Assembly: GCA_002435785.1 (NCBI GenBank)
Contig: DIUC01000057.1
Location: forward strand, 9,848-18,106
Length of the DNA: 8,259 bases
Direction of reading: 5' to 3'
Origin: Saprospiraceae bacterium UBA6168
Lineage (GTDB): Bacteria; Bacteroidota; Bacteroidia; Chitinophagales; Saprospiraceae
In this document: in pieces, positions 5,560-8,259 of the stretch
Layout of the letters: each line of letters opens with the position of its first letter
How positions within the stretch are numbered: position 1 is the first letter of the stretch
Translations under genes and position numbers: made by a program
Notes under the pieces: generated by a model
Told to the model about the DNA's origin: nothing
Databases searched by the model: none
Seen by the model: the letters and a program-made list of their open reading frames with translations, nothing else

Positions 5560-7287
5560 ATGATTCCAAGATTTTGGCTGCCAATCGTGCTTCTGACGCT
5601 GGCGATGCAAGGCGTCACCGCACAGGAGGCCGAAAACGAACAGGCTACTACCAACCAAGGCCGCCTATCCGGCAACCTCCAACTCAATGGCAATTTCTTC
5701 ATGCGGGACTCCCTTATCGGGGCCTACGATATTCCACAGTACGACCGCCAACTTTTTGGGGCCGACTCTTGGCTGAACCTCAACTACCAGAATTGGGGCT
5801 TCGACATGGGCCTCCGGTTCGATATGTTCAACAACTCCAACTTGCTCAACCCCACGGGTACTTTCACGGGCATTGGTATCGGGCGCTGGTATGTCTCCAA
5901 AAAAATTCACAAGCTCGGCATCACTGGTGGCTATATATACGATATCATCGGAAGTGGTATCATCTTCCGTGCCTACGAGGAGCGACCGCTGGCCATTGAC
6001 CAAGCGCTTTACGGCATGAAAGTATCGTATGATTTGACTGATAATTGGAAAGTAAAGGGCTTTACGGGCCGCCAGAAACAGCAGTTCAGCACTTACAACA
6101 GCGTGATTCGGGGAGCTGCCGTTGACGGCTTTATCGGCATTGACTCCTCCAGGGTAACGTTGGCGCCCGGCTTTGGTGCCGTTGCCCGCACCCTCGACGA
6201 TGGCTCGATGAACAACCTCGTAGCCACATTGAACACCTATCGGAAAGTAGATGTGATTGAGATGTTCCCTGATACGCTCAACGGGGAAGGCCCCAGCTAC
6301 AACACCTATGCTTTTTCTTTTTACAACACCCTCACTGCTGGGCCATTCGTATGGTACATGGAGGCGGCGGGAAAAACCAAAGATGTGATTTACGACCCGT
6401 TTGGGCAGCGTACCACGGCATCGGGCGACACGGTCGTGGGCAGGTACATCAACAAAGCAGGGAGCGTTATCTACACCAGCCTCAGCTACGCAAAAAAGGG
6501 GCTTGGGCTAACAGTGGAAGGCAAGCGTACCGAAAATTTTGATTTCCGCACCCGCCCGCAAGAGGAAGGCGTCAGGGGGCTGATGCACTACATCCCGCCC
6601 ATGACACGGGTGAACACCTACCGCTTGTTGGCACGTTACGCAGCCAACACTCAATTCGTCGGAGAACAGGCATTTCAGGTAGATGCCAGTTATGCATTGA
6701 ACAGAAAGCTGACGCTGAGCGCCAATTTTTCCAATATCACCAACCTTGACGGCGATAAACTTTATCGGGAGCTGTTTACAGAAGTCTATTACAAGTACAA
6801 GCGAAAGTGGACGCTCACGACCGGGGTGCAGCTTCAGGACTACAACTTGGAGGTTTATTTTGGCAAACCAGAGGCAGCGCCCGCGAAGACCATTACGCCG
6901 TATTTTGATTTCATGTACAAATTCAACCCAAAGACCTCGATACGCTTCGAGTCGCAGTACATGAGCATGTCGGAAGACCACGGCATCAAGTCTGACTACG
7001 GTAGTTGGGTGTTCGGCCTTGTGGAGTTCACGCTGGCACCGCATTGGGCCATCACGGTATCCGATATGTACAATATTGACCCCGGCAAGGAGTCGCCAGT
7101 TGATTTTCAAACAGGCGAAAAGCAGGAAATCCATTACCCACGTTTCGACGTTTTCTATACGCACAAAGCCAACCGCTTTTCGCTGAGTTATGTGAAACAA
7201 GTGGAAGGCGTCGTGTGCTCTGGCGGTATTTGCCGACTGGAGCCAGCGTTCAGTGGTGTAAAAATGTCCGTCAACTCAACTTTTTAA
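5560..7287 (+). CDS. predicted outer-membrane beta-barrel protein, DUF6029-like
   Basis: A 575-residue protein with a Sec signal peptide (MIPRF, then a hydrophobic core, likely cleavage after VTA at residue 21) and no lipobox. The rest is built of alternating, aromatic-rich amphipathic strands such as LNLNYQNWGFDMGLRFDMF, TNWKV-type turns and RFSLSYVKQVEG, and it ends in Phe (VNSTF), all typical of an outer-membrane beta-barrel. Its overall appearance, including SGIIFRAYEERPLAID (about 132-147), fits my memory of the Bacteroidota family DUF6029, but I cannot confirm that without a profile search. The protein has only two cysteines, 553 and 558, in VVCSGGICRLEPAF, close to the C-terminus. The next gene starts 46 bases later on the same strand and is probably cotranscribed. 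No enzymatic function or substrate can be assigned; transport, adhesion or a scaffold role are all possible. Confidence 0.85.
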   Translation: MIPRFWLPIVLLTLAMQGVTAQEAENEQATTNQGRLSGNLQLNGNFFMRDSLIGAYDIPQYDRQLFGADSWLNLNYQNWGFDMGLRFDMFNNSNLLNPTGTFTGIGIGRWYVSKKIHKLGITGGYIYDIIGSGIIFRAYEERPLAIDQALYGMKVSYDLTDNWKVKGFTGRQKQQFSTYNSVIRGAAVDGFIGIDSSRVTLAPGFGAVARTLDDGSMNNLVATLNTYRKVDVIEMFPDTLNGEGPSYNTYAFSFYNTLTAGPFVWYMEAAGKTKDVIYDPFGQRTTASGDTVVGRYINKAGSVIYTSLSYAKKGLGLTVEGKRTENFDFRTRPQEEGVRGLMHYIPPMTRVNTYRLLARYAANTQFVGEQAFQVDASYALNRKLTLSANFSNITNLDGDKLYRELFTEVYYKYKRKWTLTTGVQLQDYNLEVYFGKPEAAPAKTITPYFDFMYKFNPKTSIRFESQYMSMSEDHGIKSDYGSWVFGLVEFTLAPHWAITVSDMYNIDPGKESPVDFQTGEKQEIHYPRFDVFYTHKANRFSLSYVKQVEGVVCSGGICRLEPAFSGVKMSVNSTF

Positions 7288-7333
7288 TGATTTTAGCCCG
7301 TTGTTGGGTCAATTATCAATTCAATTTTTGAAA

Positions 7334-8185
7334 ATGAAAAAATACATCCTTCTTTTCGCTTCCGTCCTATTTTTCTTGACTGCCTGTGAGGAAATACCAC
7401 CCAAGGTTACCGGCTCTATGGGAGGCGGTGGAGGCAATACCCCAAACCCTGTGGAAGACCAAAAGCGCCAGGTCATCATCGAGGAGTTTACGGGAGTCCG
7501 GTGCGTACAGTGCCCGGCTGGCGCAGCATTTATCCAAGACCTCTTGGCAATACACGGCGAACAGCTCATCGCAGTGTCCATTCACGCTGGCGATTTCACC
7601 AACCCGTATTCTGGCAGCCAGTACGACTTTAGGACACCAGAAGGCACCCAGCTTTTGAGCTACCTCGACCAACCGTTCGGCTTCCCGTCGGCAGTCGTAA
7701 ACAGGAAGCTGTTCCCCGGCCAATTCGACCTTCAGCTCGGCCAGGGCGACTGGGCCGGCTATATTGCCTCCGAAAAGGAGGTCGCCCCGAAGGTGCGCAT
7801 CAATATTGAACCTGACTTCAACTTGGGCACCCGCAAGCTGAACGCCGACGTAACGCTGTACATGGACGAAGCCATTGCTTCCTCTGATGTGCGCCTGAGC
7901 ATCATGATTACCGAAAACAATATCAAGGACTGGCAGATTACCCCCGCCAGTTCCACACCGCAGCCGGATTACAACCACCGCCACGTACTGCGGGGCATGC
8001 TCACCGCCTATGATGGGGACCCCGTCACTGGCACCCTTTCTGCTGGTGCAGAAATCAAAAAAACTTTTTCCTATAATTTGCCAGCCGGATGGAAGGAGGA
8101 AAACTGCGAAATCGTGGCCATCGTGAGCCTCAACGGCGCATCGAAAGAAGTGCTTCAAGCGCACCAAGTGCATTTGATAAAATAG
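7334..8185 (+). CDS. Omp28-like lipoprotein with thioredoxin-type CxxC
   Basis: A 283-residue predicted lipoprotein. The start is the ATG at 7334, which gives MKKYILLFASVLFFLTAC with the lipidated Cys18; an in-frame TTG at 7301 would only add an unlikely extension. After the cysteine come two acidic residues (CEE), which resemble the acidic surface-export signal of some Bacteroidota lipoproteins, and a flexible Gly-rich linker (29-34). Residues about 46-150 look like a thioredoxin-like fold: VIIEEFTGVRCVQCPAGA with cysteines 57 and 60, AVSIHAGDF (80-88) and a FGFPSAVVNR segment with the probable cis-proline 118. The C-terminal part (about 155-283) is a beta-rich domain with DYNHRHVLRGMLT (212-224), a pattern I associate with the Omp28 family, named after a Porphyromonas gingivalis outer-membrane protein. 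A further cysteine is at 258. Omp28 has been proposed to be an adhesin, while the CxxC suggests redox activity; neither is shown for this protein. It follows the barrel gene with a short AT-rich gap and no promoter that I can see. Confidence 0.88.
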   Translation: MKKYILLFASVLFFLTACEEIPPKVTGSMGGGGGNTPNPVEDQKRQVIIEEFTGVRCVQCPAGAAFIQDLLAIHGEQLIAVSIHAGDFTNPYSGSQYDFRTPEGTQLLSYLDQPFGFPSAVVNRKLFPGQFDLQLGQGDWAGYIASEKEVAPKVRINIEPDFNLGTRKLNADVTLYMDEAIASSDVRLSIMITENNIKDWQITPASSTPQPDYNHRHVLRGMLTAYDGDPVTGTLSAGAEIKKTFSYNLPAGWKEENCEIVAIVSLNGASKEVLQAHQVHLIK

Positions 8186-8195
8186 CTTCCGCAAT

Positions 8196-8226
8196 ATTGG
8201 GTAATAGGTCTTCCATCTACCCCAAT
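8196..8226 (+). terminator. weak hairpin after the Omp28-like gene
   Basis: ATTGGGTA (8196-8203) pairs with TACCCCAAT (8218-8226) with one bulged base around a 14-base loop, starting 11 bases after the stop. It is short and lacks a T-run, so it may be a weak terminator or chance. Confidence 0.25.
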
Positions 8227-8232
8227 TCCGAC

Positions 8233-8259
8233 ATGCCCGAAAACGACAAACCCGCACTG
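8233..8259 (+). CDS. possible start of a downstream gene (first 9 codons only)
   Basis: An ATG at 8233 opens a frame reading MPENDKPAL to the right edge. It lies 47 bases after the Omp28-like stop on the same strand, a normal spacing for a next gene. Nine residues are too few to name a product, and no ribosome binding site supports the start. Confidence 0.4.

Noticed and set aside
6508..7200. 230-codon minus-strand open frame inside the barrel gene
   Set aside because: It is fully antisense to a continuous beta-barrel coding frame, with composition typical of a shadow frame.
7367..8257. 296-codon minus-strand open frame covering the Omp28-like gene
   Set aside because: It mirrors a gene with a clear lipobox and CxxC motif, has no signal sequence or domain of its own, and extends over the intergenic region beyond it.

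Overview
The window reads as chromosomal DNA of a Bacteroidota bacterium. The evidence is: an outer-membrane barrel gene of a type I associate with this phylum (DUF6029-like) next to an Omp28-type lipoprotein; lipoproteins with Bacteroidota-style signal sequences; start sites without Shine-Dalgarno sequences, usually preceded by A-rich tracts; and TAnnTTTG-like -7 promoter elements. The moderate-to-high GC suggests something like Saprospiria rather than a low-GC flavobacterium, but that is only an impression. I see no transposase, phage gene, CRISPR array, rRNA or tRNA. Most of the content is housekeeping.

Layout, left to right. Bases 1-553 (minus) are the N-terminal 184 codons of a FadH-type 2,4-dienoyl-CoA reductase that runs off the left edge. 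Divergent from it, a 141-residue Met-rich, Cys-containing lipoprotein of unknown function (792-1217, plus) ends at a strong hairpin, which also faces the end of ftsK and so probably terminates both convergent genes. A complete FtsK/SpoIIIE DNA translocase (1306-3795, minus, GTG start) follows, with an inverted repeat in its leader. Upstream of it lie radC (4059-4763, minus) and a secreted TlpA/ResA-like thioredoxin (4886-5383, minus), separated by a GC-rich hairpin and a related repeat. After a 176-base divergent intergenic region come, on the plus strand, a 575-residue predicted outer-membrane beta-barrel protein (5560-7287) and an Omp28-like lipoprotein with a thioredoxin-type CxxC motif (7334-8185), probably one operon. 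The last 27 bases look like the start of another plus-strand gene.

How the genes fit together. The most interesting part is 4886-8185: a periplasmic thioredoxin divergent from an outer-membrane barrel and a lipoprotein that also carries a CxxC. The barrel has exactly two cysteines, six residues apart near its C-terminus. I infer an envelope thiol-redox module in which one or both CxxC proteins act on the barrel or on cargo it handles. The genes fall into recognisable or partly recognisable families, so the novelty would lie in the functional link. FtsK (chromosome segregation at division) and RadC (JAMM-domain protein of unsettled function) are ordinary core genes.
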